This document shows, piece after piece, positions 55,223-63,601 of a DNA stretch of 64,000 bases; the stretch's first letter is position 1; each line of letters opens with the position of its first letter. The notes below the pieces were generated by a model. The model saw nothing but the letters and a program-made list of their open reading frames with translations. It was not told where the DNA came from and ran no database searches. The translations under genes and the position numbers were made by a program. This DNA is from Sphingorhabdus sp. EL138 (GTDB taxonomy: Bacteria > Pseudomonadota > Alphaproteobacteria > Sphingomonadales > Sphingomonadaceae). The stretch is taken from the NCBI RefSeq assembly GCF_900258045.1, contig NZ_OGVD01000003.1, forward strand, positions 372,001 to 436,000, in the 5' to 3' direction.

Positions 55223-55645
55223 TTAGCCCTCTCGATGATAAGGATGATTGGCGATGATTGCAGTCGCCCGAAACAGCTGCTCGGCCAGCATGGCTCTGGC
55301 CATCAGATGTGGCCAGGTTGCCTTGCCAAAGGAGAAAAAAAGGTCGGCGCTGCTGCGCTCTTCTTCAGTCAAACCGTCCGCCGCTCCGATAAGGAAGCGC
55401 GCCTCGCGCACCCCGTTGTCGCGCCAGCCATTCAAAACCTTTGCAAAGGCCTTGCTGGTCCAGTTCTCTCCGGTTTCATCAAGTGCGATGATTTTCGTCT
55501 GATCGCCTATTTTCGGCGTTTTTCCACCTTTTTCAGGCAACTCACTCAGCTTCACATCCCAATTGATCCGCTTGACATAACGTTCCACCAGCTCCTGTTC
55601 GGGACTGCGGCCGATTTTTCCGCGAGCGACGATATGAAGCCTCAT
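55223..55645 (-). CDS. rlmH: 23S rRNA pseudouridine-1915 N3-methyltransferase
   Basis: This 140-residue SPOUT methyltransferase modifies position 1915 in helix 69 of 23S rRNA. Signatures are MRLHIVARGKI, SPEQELVERYVKRI, IIALDETGENWTSKAFAKVL, FLIGAADGLTEE (SAM loop) and the C-terminal LAEQLFRATAIIANHPYHREG. The length is slightly shorter than the E. coli protein. It lies in the conserved rsfS-rlmH order. Confidence 0.95.
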   Translation of the reverse strand: MRLHIVARGKIGRSPEQELVERYVKRINWDVKLSELPEKGGKTPKIGDQTKIIALDETGENWTSKAFAKVLNGWRDNGVREARFLIGAADGLTEEERSSADLFFSFGKATWPHLMARAMLAEQLFRATAIIANHPYHREG

Positions 55646-55663
55646 GTTTGAAAACCGCCCTGG

Positions 55664-56101
55664 TTAGACTTCTGCAGCCTCGGCTTCTGGCGCATCTTCT
55701 TCACCCACCGCCCACATGCGCTCCAGATTGTAGAAACTGCGCACTTCGGGGCGGAAGAGGTGAACAATCACATCACCCGCATCAATCAAAACCCAGTCAG
55801 CATTGGCGAGACCCTCGATACGTGCCTCTCCGCCAGCTTGCTTGATGCGCTCCACCAGTTTCTGGGCCATTGATGCGACCTGCCGGGTGGAACGCCCTTC
55901 AGCGATCACCATATGATCGGCAATATTGCTTTTGCCCTCAAGTCCGATCGTCACAATATCCTGCGCCTGATCATCGTCGAGCGATTTCATCACGAGAGCA
56001 TAAAGGGCATCTGATTCGGCTTTTCCTTCTTTGGAATCAGCGGATTTCAGTGCTTTGCTTTTTGATTTCGTCAATTCAAATCCTATCAATCTGTCTGGCA
56101 A
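55664..56101 (-). CDS. rsfS: Ribosome silencing factor RsfS
   Basis: This RsfS/Iojap-family protein binds ribosomal protein L14 and blocks subunit joining when nutrients fall. Motifs are LVMKSLDDDQAQDIVTIGLEGKSNIADHMVIAEGRSTRQVASMAQKLVERIKQ, ADWVLIDAGDVIVHLFRPEVRSFYNLERMW. The ATG at 56101 would overlap nadD by 16 bases; a TTG nearer the domain (LTKSKSKAL) is an alternative start. The acidic Ala/Glu tail is typical of the alphaproteobacterial form. Confidence 0.94.
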   Translation of the reverse strand: MPDRLIGFELTKSKSKALKSADSKEGKAESDALYALVMKSLDDDQAQDIVTIGLEGKSNIADHMVIAEGRSTRQVASMAQKLVERIKQAGGEARIEGLANADWVLIDAGDVIVHLFRPEVRSFYNLERMWAVGEEDAPEAEAAEV

Positions 56102-56727
56102 ATCAATCTACGCGTCACAGCGTCGCGAACGCAGTGATTTGCATATTGCCGGTGCCAATGGGGCCGGGCCATCCGGATCGCGGTGGCCGAGCGAGGGTCG
56201 GGACGATAGCGCAAAAATGTCAGCGCTGGCGTACTCCATTCAGTCCAGTTCATACGCTGGCTCGCGGGCCGGACGGAGCGCCGGAGCCATGCCATTGCGG
56301 GTGCCGCAAGAGCATCATCATTATAGCCGGGCCGCGCAATAACTGCAATCGGCAATAAACGGGCTATTTTCCGCCAGTCTTTCCAGCGGTGAAATTGCGC
56401 CAAATTGTCGGCTCCCATGATCCACACAAATTGCCGTTTCGGATAGCGGTGAACCAACGCACGAAGAGTATCATAAGTGTATCGGGTGCCAAGCATCTGT
56501 TCGATAGCCGTTGGCTTAATGGCACTACGTCTCGCCATTTTTCGGGCCGATGCCAACCGCGCACCAAGCGGCGCCATGTCTTTGGAACCTTCTTTCAGCG
56601 GATTACCGGGCGATACCAACCACCATAGTTCGTCGAGCGCCAGTTCCTCCATCGCAAACAGGCTGATCGAGCGATGCGCACCATGGGCAGGGTTAAAGGA
56701 ACCGCCCAGAAGGCCTGTGGTTTTCAT
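56086..56727 (-). CDS. nadD: Nicotinate-nucleotide adenylyltransferase
   Basis: This 213-residue NadD converts nicotinate mononucleotide to deamido-NAD. Signatures are TTGLLGGSFNPAHGAHRSISLFAMEEL (nucleotidyltransferase HxxH-type site), WWLVSPGNPLK, TYDTLRALVHRYP, FVWIMGADNLAQFHRWKDWRKI and a C-terminal Arg/Ser region. The ATG at 56727 overlaps the stop of the membrane gene upstream (ATGA). It overlaps rsfS by 16 bases. Confidence 0.94.
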   Translation of the reverse strand: MKTTGLLGGSFNPAHGAHRSISLFAMEELALDELWWLVSPGNPLKEGSKDMAPLGARLASARKMARRSAIKPTAIEQMLGTRYTYDTLRALVHRYPKRQFVWIMGADNLAQFHRWKDWRKIARLLPIAVIARPGYNDDALAAPAMAWLRRSVRPASQRMNWTEWSTPALTFLRYRPDPRSATAIRMARPHWHRQYANHCVRDAVTRRLICQTD

Positions 56728-57167
56728 GACAGGGATGACCAGCTTTTCCAGGTACCCACCGCATAGAAAAGTCCATAGATCAGTACAATCAGCGAACTCC
56801 AAACGGCGAAACTATTGATCTTCTCGGGGACAAATAAAGCCATAGGGAATATTATTAGGCCGCGTGCCAGATAGACCACGCTTATGACAACCAAACCGGT
56901 TCGCAGCAGCGGTGGCTTCCAAACGAGCCCAGCTCCGGCGAATGCAAACCAAGCCCAAATCGCTATAATCGATGCAATTCCCATGGTTATCAGGACCGGA
57001 TAAAGCGATCCTCTTTCCGCCAATTGAGCCATGTCTTCGCCCGCACCGAAAAATCGATACCAATCCGGGCCACCAATAATTACGCCAACGTGAAGAAGGC
57101 TGGCAATCAGACTCAATATCCCGCCGACAACGAGTAGCTTTTGTCCGAAGTCCAATGTCGCAAACAT
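56724..57167 (-). CDS. Four-helix membrane protein inserted between proA and nadD
   Basis: The ATG at 57167 shares its A with the proA stop, and the gene's own stop overlaps the nadD start, so it is tightly coupled on both sides. The 147-residue product has four membrane helices (about residues 9-31, 52-78, 86-108 and 118-138; VVGGILSLIASLLHVGVIIGG, VISVVYLARGLIIFPMALF). No function is known. Family members occur as small integral proteins in many Gram-negatives. Confidence 0.8.
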   Translation of the reverse strand: MFATLDFGQKLLVVGGILSLIASLLHVGVIIGGPDWYRFFGAGEDMAQLAERGSLYPVLITMGIASIIAIWAWFAFAGAGLVWKPPLLRTGLVVISVVYLARGLIIFPMALFVPEKINSFAVWSSLIVLIYGLFYAVGTWKSWSSLS

Positions 57168-58426
57168 CAAGGCCGTATCTGCCCCGTTCCGCGTACGACC
57201 CATTTATAGGTCGTCAGTCCTTCCAGTGCGACGGGGCCGCGGGCATGCAGGCGGCCGGTGGAAATGCCGATCTCTGCGCCGAGCCCGAATTCGCCACCAT
57301 CGGCAAATTGGCTGGAAGCATTCCACATCACGATCGCACTGTCCGCATGTTGGATGAACTGATTGGCCACCGCTTCGTCCTCGGTCACGACCACATCGGT
57401 ATGGTGCGAACCATGATCGGCAATATGAGCGAGCGCCTCGTCCACACCGCCTATCATCCTTGCAGACACAATAGGTGCCAGATATTCCGTATCCCAGTCT
57501 TGGGCATCCGCAGATACAGTGCGCGGATCAAGTTCCATGATCGCATCGTCGCCGCGTATTTCGCATCCTTCGTCAAGCAGCGCTCTTAACAATGGCCCGG
57601 GAGCGGGATAGTCCTGATCGATCAGCAATGTTTCCATCGCTCCACAAACCCCGGTGCGACGCATCTTGGCGTTGACCGCGATGGCAATTGCTTTGTCTTG
57701 GTCGGCCGCCTTGCCGATATAAGTGTGACAAATGCCATCGAGGTGCGCGAGGACTGGCACGCGAGCCTCTTCCTGCACTCGCGCCACGAGAGATTTGCCA
57801 CCGCGCGGAATGATGATGTCAATGAGGCCAGAGGCTTTCAGCATCGCCCCAACGGCTGCGCGGTCGGTCGTTTGGACCAGCTGGATGGCATCTTCTGGTA
57901 ACCCTTCTTCCACCAAACCTGCAACCATTGCCTTGTGAATTGCCCGATTGCTTTCAATCGCCTCTGATCCGCCGCGCAGGATGACGGCATTACCCGATCG
58001 CAGCCCCAAAGCCGCTGCGTCTGCCGTCACATTGGGGCGGCTTTCGTAGATGATACCGATGACGCCAAGCGGCACCCGCACCCGCTCCATGATCAGGCCG
58101 TTGGGCCGCTCATTTCGGTCAATAACTGCTCCGACAGGATCGGGCAGTGCCGCGACCTCCTCCACCGCCGACGCAATGGCGTCAAGCCGCTCTTCATTGA
58201 TCATAAGTCGATCGAGCATGGCGTCATTCAAACCGTTTGCGCGACCGTTATCCATATCCTGAATATTAGCGGCCAAAATCTCGGATTGATGGGCGTGTAA
58301 TTGCGCTGCCGCCGCGGTTAAAGCCCGCGCTTTCTGCGCGCTTGCCACGCCGGACAGGACCGCAAAGGCGGTACGTGCGCGCTGGCCCATATTGGTCATA
58401 AGTTGCTGATGTTCACTCATCCGCAT
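57167..58426 (-). CDS. proA: Gamma-glutamyl phosphate reductase
   Basis: This 419-residue ProA reduces glutamyl-5-phosphate to glutamate semialdehyde in proline synthesis. It is an aldehyde-dehydrogenase superfamily member with VPLGVIGIIYESRPNVTADAAALGLRSGNAVILRGGSEA, IIPRGGKSLVARVQEEARVPVLAHLDGICHTY, the active-site Cys in RRTGVCGAMETLL, and GGEFGLGAEIGISTGRLHARGPVALEGLTTYKW. It begins a long minus-strand series through nadD, rsfS, rlmH and envC. Confidence 0.96.
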   Translation of the reverse strand: MRMSEHQQLMTNMGQRARTAFAVLSGVASAQKARALTAAAAQLHAHQSEILAANIQDMDNGRANGLNDAMLDRLMINEERLDAIASAVEEVAALPDPVGAVIDRNERPNGLIMERVRVPLGVIGIIYESRPNVTADAAALGLRSGNAVILRGGSEAIESNRAIHKAMVAGLVEEGLPEDAIQLVQTTDRAAVGAMLKASGLIDIIIPRGGKSLVARVQEEARVPVLAHLDGICHTYIGKAADQDKAIAIAVNAKMRRTGVCGAMETLLIDQDYPAPGPLLRALLDEGCEIRGDDAIMELDPRTVSADAQDWDTEYLAPIVSARMIGGVDEALAHIADHGSHHTDVVVTEDEAVANQFIQHADSAIVMWNASSQFADGGEFGLGAEIGISTGRLHARGPVALEGLTTYKWVVRGTGQIRP

Positions 58427-58676
58427 CTGCTAGCATGGCTATTGCTTTCCGATAAGCAAAAATCAGAATCAATCTGACGTCAAAATAAGTCACCATGAAA
58501 GTGACAAATCGCACAAACGAATCGAAAAAACCCATTACTGTCGGTTAATTTTACATTAATTTCGCAGCTCACCGCATCCCTGTTTCGACTCGTCACGAGT
58601 CGTGTGAAGAGGATTCGCCCCGTTAACGACCCTCTGCTAACCGCTGATCGGGGATTAGTAAGAGTAATTTCGGGTC

Positions 58677-59873
58677 ATGCAAAATCACAAAACCAAGGGA
58701 GGGCTTTTGGCCCGGCTGGATCATTTGTTTACCGATCGCGAGTTTTTCATGCGCGCAAACGGACAGGTCCGGTTCCTTACAATTTCAGGGACGCTCCAAA
58801 AACGTGTCGCTATAACCGCAGCCTCAGTCATTGGCCTTTGGCTGTTGATCACTTTGGCGATGACGGTCAATCAACTGACCGTGACCAGCGAGCGGATGGC
58901 GCTGGCGGAAAAAGAAGCCGCTGTAAACAGCAGCGAAAATCGGGTTGCCGCATATAAGGAATCGATCGACGGCGTGGCCAAAGACCTGATCCAGCGGCAG
59001 GATGCGATGGAGCAGATAACCCAGCAATTTATTGGCGAAGAAACGGCTGCAGAAAGCCAAAGCCTGACCGAGACGGAAAAAGAACTCTCCGAAAATACCA
59101 AGAAAATCAGCGCCGCTTTTCCAGAAGCCGCTGAACTGGCCCGGCTTGAAGCCCGGCAAATTGCTTTTGCCCACAAACTAACGCGTGCCGCCATGAAGCG
59201 CACCGCGCGCGCCGAAGCAGCGATTCGCGAATTTGGGCTTAATCCTGCAACCCTCTCGGCCACATCCAATGAAGCAGTCGGTGGTCCGCTGATTCCGTTT
59301 TTTGCCGATGGCGAAAAAGAACTGCATCCCACGCTCGAGCGGTTAAACAACGCCTTGCTGCGAATGGATCAGCTGGAACGGACATTGCTGACCATACCTT
59401 CGGCGATGCCAGCAGATATTACCATGATGTCAAGCAATTACGGTTATCGCCGCGATCCATTTACCGGCGGCGGCGCGATGCATAATGGCATTGATTTTAA
59501 GGGACCGTATGGCCAGCCGATATTATCTGCGGCACGAGGCACGGTTAGCTATGCCGGATGGAAATCCGGCTATGGCAAAACGGTGGAAATTACGCATGGC
59601 AACGGCCTGATGACGCGCTATGCACATCTTTCCAAAGTTCATGTGACCACTGGTCAAAAAGTGAAACAAGGATTACAAGTGGGGGCTATGGGAAGCACTG
59701 GGCGATCAACTGGCACACATCTTCATTTTGAAGTGCGGCTGAACGGCAAAGCGGTGAACCCCCGACCATTTCTGGAGGCGAATACAGATGTTCTCAAAAT
59801 CCAAGCCGTCGCAAGACAGCGAACCAACGCACCAAAGAAGCGTGCCGAAAAGTCAGGCTCCAGCCGTGGCTAG
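58677..59873 (+). CDS. M23-family peptidoglycan endopeptidase, membrane-anchored
   Basis: This 398-residue protein has an N-terminal cytoplasmic tail, one membrane helix (about residues 44-64), a periplasmic coiled coil (about 70-175) and an active M23 domain at about 245-370. Zinc ligands are present: HNGIDF (His and Asp) and HLHFE (second His). NYGYRRDPFTGGGAMHNGID and GSTGRSTGTHLHFEVRLNG are classic. It probably cleaves peptide crosslinks in peptidoglycan. Its 3' end overlaps the bactofilin gene by 86 bases; bactofilins elsewhere recruit such M23 enzymes to fixed places on the wall. Confidence 0.92.
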   Translation: MQNHKTKGGLLARLDHLFTDREFFMRANGQVRFLTISGTLQKRVAITAASVIGLWLLITLAMTVNQLTVTSERMALAEKEAAVNSSENRVAAYKESIDGVAKDLIQRQDAMEQITQQFIGEETAAESQSLTETEKELSENTKKISAAFPEAAELARLEARQIAFAHKLTRAAMKRTARAEAAIREFGLNPATLSATSNEAVGGPLIPFFADGEKELHPTLERLNNALLRMDQLERTLLTIPSAMPADITMMSSNYGYRRDPFTGGGAMHNGIDFKGPYGQPILSAARGTVSYAGWKSGYGKTVEITHGNGLMTRYAHLSKVHVTTGQKVKQGLQVGAMGSTGRSTGTHLHFEVRLNGKAVNPRPFLEANTDVLKIQAVARQRTNAPKKRAEKSGSSRG

Positions 59874-60288
59874 AAGCAGTGCAAGCAACGGATCAAGCTT
59901 CTCCATCATCGGCGACGGCATTGTAATTACCGGCAATATTGAAGCCAAGGTCGATTTGCATATTGACGGCGAGGTCATTGGCGACATCAGATGCCTGTCT
60001 CTGGTCCAAGGCCCATCGAGCAAAATTCAAGGCGCAATTGTTGCGCAGAATGCCAGCCTGTCTGGTTCAGTCGAAGGCTCGATTGAAGCCGGCGATCTGG
60101 TAATCAGCTCCAGCGCTCGTATTGGCGGTGATGTGTCTTATGAAAATGTCACCATTGAACAAGGCGGACATGTCGACGGCAAATTCAAACATAAGAGCGC
60201 CAAATCGCCAAACCTTGCCAAGACAACCGTGGACATGGCGAAAAAGTCGCCACCATTGGAGCTGACTTCGGACGACAAGGCCGCTTAA
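59788..60288 (+). CDS. Bactofilin (polymer-forming cytoskeletal protein)
   Basis: This 166-residue bactofilin has a disordered Ser/Pro-rich N-terminal tail, a right-handed beta-helix core at about residues 38-135 (SIIGDGIVITGNIEAKVDLHIDGEVIGDI, IQGAIVAQNASLSGSVEGSIEAGDLVISSSARIGGDVSYENVTIEQGGHVDG) and a basic tail. It starts inside the M23 gene in another frame, so translation of the two is coupled. It would form filaments on the inner membrane that position the endopeptidase. Confidence 0.93.
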   Translation: MFSKSKPSQDSEPTHQRSVPKSQAPAVARSSASNGSSFSIIGDGIVITGNIEAKVDLHIDGEVIGDIRCLSLVQGPSSKIQGAIVAQNASLSGSVEGSIEAGDLVISSSARIGGDVSYENVTIEQGGHVDGKFKHKSAKSPNLAKTTVDMAKKSPPLELTSDDKAA

Positions 60289-60313
60289 GAAAACAGCTTC
60301 TCTTGTGAACTTT

Positions 60314-60356
60314 GCAAAGCGCATGATGTCCTTTCGGCCATTTTGCGCTTTTTGCA
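60314..60356. terminator. Hairpin between bactofilin and comM ends
   Basis: GCAAAGCGC at 60314-60322 can pair with GCGCTTTTTGC at 60345-60355 with a small bulge, in the gap between two converging genes. It could end transcription from the bactofilin side. The T-run lies inside the right arm, so support is moderate. Confidence 0.35.
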
Positions 60357-60418
60357 TTTGATCAAATCTGGTGCGCAGCCTTTAGGAAAGCGGCGGGTCA
60401 CGCGCATGCCACCACTGT

Positions 60419-61090
60419 CTAGCTAACCGGTGCTTGCCGACGATAGCTGAGGGCTTCTGCAACATGGATCCGCCCGATCTGTTTGGCGTCCGCCAGATCA
60501 GCTATCGTCCTGGACACGCGAAGGACCCGGGTATAACTGCGGGCGGATAGCCGCATGGCTTCTGCAGCTTGTGCCAGCAACTGCCGCCCGGCCTCATCCG
60601 GTGTCGCATGTTTTTCCAGCGCATCGCCGTTAATTTCAGCGTTGGTCCGAGCATCGAGATCAGTATAGCGCTCACTCTGCACGCGCCGCGCCTTGGTCAC
60701 TCTGGCCGCAACCGCAGCCGAGCCTTCGGCAGGGGCCGGCATCGTAAGATCGGCCGCTGACAAGGCTTCCACCTCAATGTGCAAATCGATTCGGTCGAGC
60801 AGGGGTCCGGAAACTTTGGCCTGATAATCAGCTGCACATTTCGGCGCGCGTGAACAGGCAAGGCTCGCATCGCCAAGATGCCCGCAGCGGCACGGATTCA
60901 TCGCCGCCACCATCTGCACACGTGCTGGAAAAGTAACATGGGCGTTCGCCCGCGCTACGCTCACCTCTCCGGTTTCCAGCGGTTGGCGCAGCGAATCCAG
61001 CACGGTGCGTTGGAATTCCGGCAGTTCATCAAGAAACAACACGCCTAAATGAGCGAGGCTGACCTCGCCAGGACGCACTTTCAGGCCGCC
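60419..61090 (-). pseudogene. comM: comM/yifB, 3' part, cut by a transposon
   Basis: These are the last 224 codons of a ComM (YifB, Mg-chelatase-like AAA+) gene. ComM is a hexameric helicase that extends branch migration in natural transformation. Visible are GGLKVRPGEVSLAHLGVLFLDELPEF (Walker B LFLDE), LRQPLETGEVSVARANAHVTFPARVQMVAAMNPCRCGH, the Cys motif CSRAPKC, SGPLLDRIDLHIEV and a C-terminal MgChI-C domain. The N-terminal half with the Walker A motif is absent: at 61090 the reading frame runs into transposon-end DNA. A start inside the element (61120) would add only 10 foreign residues and could not restore function. Confidence 0.93.
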
Positions 61091-61098
61091 TGTTAAAC

Positions 61099-61183
61099 GC
61101 CAAACTCTATGATACTCCAAGGCTCTTTTTTGGGCTCAATAGTCATGCATAGAGATACTGTGCTCCAAACTCTGCGAGACTGT
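61099..61183 (+). repeat. Putative TnsB binding sites in the transposon end
   Basis: GCCAAACTCTATGATACT at 61099-61116 and TCCAAACTCTGCGAGACT at 61164-61181 match at 14 of 18 bases in direct orientation, 65 bases apart, between the terminus and tnsA. Tn7-family ends carry such repeated transposase sites. Only two copies are clear. Confidence 0.55.
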
Positions 61184-61203
61184 TTTCGCAAAGGGCGAAC
61201 TCG

Positions 61204-61911
61204 GTGAGATTCGTTGATAAAATATCCATCTTGCCAAGAAATCGTGCAAAACTGCCGCCTGCAACAAGTGCGGTGCGCGGAGAATTGGCCGTTCCGTTCT
61301 CAGATAAACCAATAATTTTCCAATCTGAACTGGAAAGAAACTTCATTTCCATATGTATTTTTGCGTCGGAAGTTTCAGGGCTGGTTTGGGAACCCTTCCA
61401 CGTCCGCTACTTCGACCTCAAGCTGAATAGATTCTGCATATACACACCGGATTATCTGGTTGACTATGTTGATGAACGCGGCAATCACAAGAGGCTATTG
61501 GTCGAGGTGAAATCTGAGAATGATTTTCGCAAAACCATTGTCGAATACCGCGCAAGATATTTTGCGGCACAGCGCTGGGCGAACGAGCAACCGAATTGCA
61601 AATTCCGTGTTGCGACAGATAGTTGGATGACCCAGAAAGGTCTCTCGAACATCCAGCTGATAAACGCCCATCGCAACCTCGAAGTTCCTCAAAAAACGGT
61701 TCAGTACGTTCGTAAACAAGTAATTAAACATCCCGGCACATCCTTGGGCTCCTTAACCCAGAGGCTCCAGCAAGGTCGTGCCGAAGGTGACAACGCGTTC
61801 GGAACTATCATGGCCTTAATGGCCGCTCGAACATTGTGGTTCGACATAGGCTCGCCTCTAACTACGGAGACGAAGATCTATGAAAGCCAAGGCAAAAGAA
61901 TATTTCGCTAA
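61204..61911 (+). CDS. tnsA: TnsA-like transposon endonuclease
   Basis: This 235-residue protein with a GTG start is of the TnsA heteromeric transposase endonuclease family. TnsA cuts the 5' ends of the element so that it moves by cut-and-paste. The PD-(D/E)XK core is intact: E42 in QSELERNF, D83 in YTPDYLVDYV, and E101-x-K103 in LVEVKSEND. A C-terminal helical domain (about 160-235) would contact TnsC. Its 3' end overlaps tnsB by 32 bases. Confidence 0.88.
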   Translation: MRFVDKISILPRNRAKLPPATSAVRGELAVPFSDKPIIFQSELERNFISICIFASEVSGLVWEPFHVRYFDLKLNRFCIYTPDYLVDYVDERGNHKRLLVEVKSENDFRKTIVEYRARYFAAQRWANEQPNCKFRVATDSWMTQKGLSNIQLINAHRNLEVPQKTVQYVRKQVIKHPGTSLGSLTQRLQQGRAEGDNAFGTIMALMAARTLWFDIGSPLTTETKIYESQGKRIFR

Positions 61912-63601
61912 CTCAAGCTCAGCAATTGCGCTTGATGACACTCGTCAAGAAATTGAAAAACAAAATTACCGCAAAGCCCGGGAGCTGGGAAAGCAGCTCA
62001 GACCTTATCTGACAAGGCGTACGACACCCCAGCAGGTCGATGTCATATGCAAAAGTGCAGAAATTTCCCGGCCAACATTTTTTCGAAAATTGAGAAAATT
62101 CCGGAATGATCCACGGATTTCCAGTCTGGTTGCGAACAAATCCAGCGGCGGCGCAAAGACATCTCGGTTAGATCCAGACGTCTTGAAGATCATTGAAAAA
62201 GTGATGAAAAGCTATTTTCGCAAGCACAAGAGCAATGCCGTACTAAGGGATTTGTGGGAGCATATTGTCAGAGCCTGCCTTAAAGAAGGACTGAAGGCCC
62301 CTTCTGAATCTACGGTAAGGAGGCATTACCACGCGCTATCGGCAAGAGATAAAGCGCGCATGAAATATGGTGCTAAATACGCATATGAACAATTTGACCG
62401 TAAGAAGGGGACTAATCCTGAGCGTACATTTCCGTTGGAGCGCGTGCAAATTGACCATACGCTTTGTGATATTGAACTTTTGGACTCAGTAACCAGAGAG
62501 GAAGTGGGACGCCCATGGATTACTATTGTCATGGACGAATATTCGAGGGCTGTACTTTCTTTCGTTCTCACCTTTGAAGCACCTTCCGCGACGACGGTTG
62601 CCTATGCCCTCACCCGGGCGGTGTTGCCCAAAGAAGACTGGCTCGCATCGCTCAGCGTGAATGGTAGCTGGCCCTTTCGCGGCAAACCACATCGCATATT
62701 CACTGACAACGGCAGTGATTTCACCTCAAAAGCAATCAACTTTGGTTGTGATGAGTGGCTCATACCGAGGCCAGAAAAACGGCCCAAAGGCTCTCCGCAA
62801 TATGGTGGGCAGATTGAGCGCATCATCGGTACGGTCATGAAGAAAACTAAACTTTTGCCTGGCGCTACCGCTAGAAATTTCGAGCTCGCCGTCAAAAAAG
62901 GCCGCCATAATGGCAAAAAAACCGCAACAATGACGTTGCGGGAATATGAGGCTGTATTAGCGACATGGTTTGTTCAAGAATATCATGCGCGCCCTCATGC
63001 GGGTCTAGGTATCTCACCTATGGAGCAATGGCGCCGCGGCATTGAAGGATATGGCAAGCAACCAGGCATTGGGGAACCAGAGCTGGTTTCAGACCCGAAG
63101 AAGTTCTTTATCGACTTTTTGCCCGGCGAGCGTCGTACTTTGCAACGCTATGGCTTTGTTTGGAATTACATCGAATATTGCGATGACTCACTGCAGCCGC
63201 ATCTCGATATGTCGCTCGGCCAGCGCTATCTTGTAAAACGCAATCCGCATGACATATCCAAAATATATTGGCTCAACCCCAAAGATAACAAATATTATCA
63301 GATACGGGCCACGACCCCCGGCCTTTCAGGTTACACTTTGTGGGAATGGAACAAGGCGCGAGAACTTGTAAAGAACTCTGGCACAAAACGCACGGTCGAA
63401 GCGATTGCAGAGCGCATGCGTCAAGAAGAAGTGCTCCTTGGTATCGCAAAAGCAGAAACGAAAAGGGTCCGCAAGGCCAGTGCCCGCAAGCTCGATTCCA
63501 AACATGTCACTAAGGAAATGCTGGGCGAAGACGAGACTGTAAGCGAACCAATTGAAACCAAGCCTTTTGTGCGTCAGATTTTCAAGGTGGAAAAACGATG
63601 A
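61880..63601 (+). CDS. tnsB: TnsB-like DDE transposase
   Basis: This 573-residue TnsB/TniA-type transposase has N-terminal HTH domains (about residues 45-160; STVRRHYHAL), an rve integrase core with D192 in VQIDHT, D276 in FTDNGSDFTSKA and E313 in YGGQIERIIGT (spacing DD36E), and a C-terminal mu-type beta-barrel (ERRTLQRYGFVWNYIEY, VKRNPHDISKIYWLNP). The basic tail (about 480-573) would bind TnsC. It is intact and probably active. Its stop overlaps the tnsC start (ATGA). Confidence 0.94.
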   Translation: MKAKAKEYFANSSSAIALDDTRQEIEKQNYRKARELGKQLRPYLTRRTTPQQVDVICKSAEISRPTFFRKLRKFRNDPRISSLVANKSSGGAKTSRLDPDVLKIIEKVMKSYFRKHKSNAVLRDLWEHIVRACLKEGLKAPSESTVRRHYHALSARDKARMKYGAKYAYEQFDRKKGTNPERTFPLERVQIDHTLCDIELLDSVTREEVGRPWITIVMDEYSRAVLSFVLTFEAPSATTVAYALTRAVLPKEDWLASLSVNGSWPFRGKPHRIFTDNGSDFTSKAINFGCDEWLIPRPEKRPKGSPQYGGQIERIIGTVMKKTKLLPGATARNFELAVKKGRHNGKKTATMTLREYEAVLATWFVQEYHARPHAGLGISPMEQWRRGIEGYGKQPGIGEPELVSDPKKFFIDFLPGERRTLQRYGFVWNYIEYCDDSLQPHLDMSLGQRYLVKRNPHDISKIYWLNPKDNKYYQIRATTPGLSGYTLWEWNKARELVKNSGTKRTVEAIAERMRQEEVLLGIAKAETKRVRKASARKLDSKHVTKEMLGEDETVSEPIETKPFVRQIFKVEKR

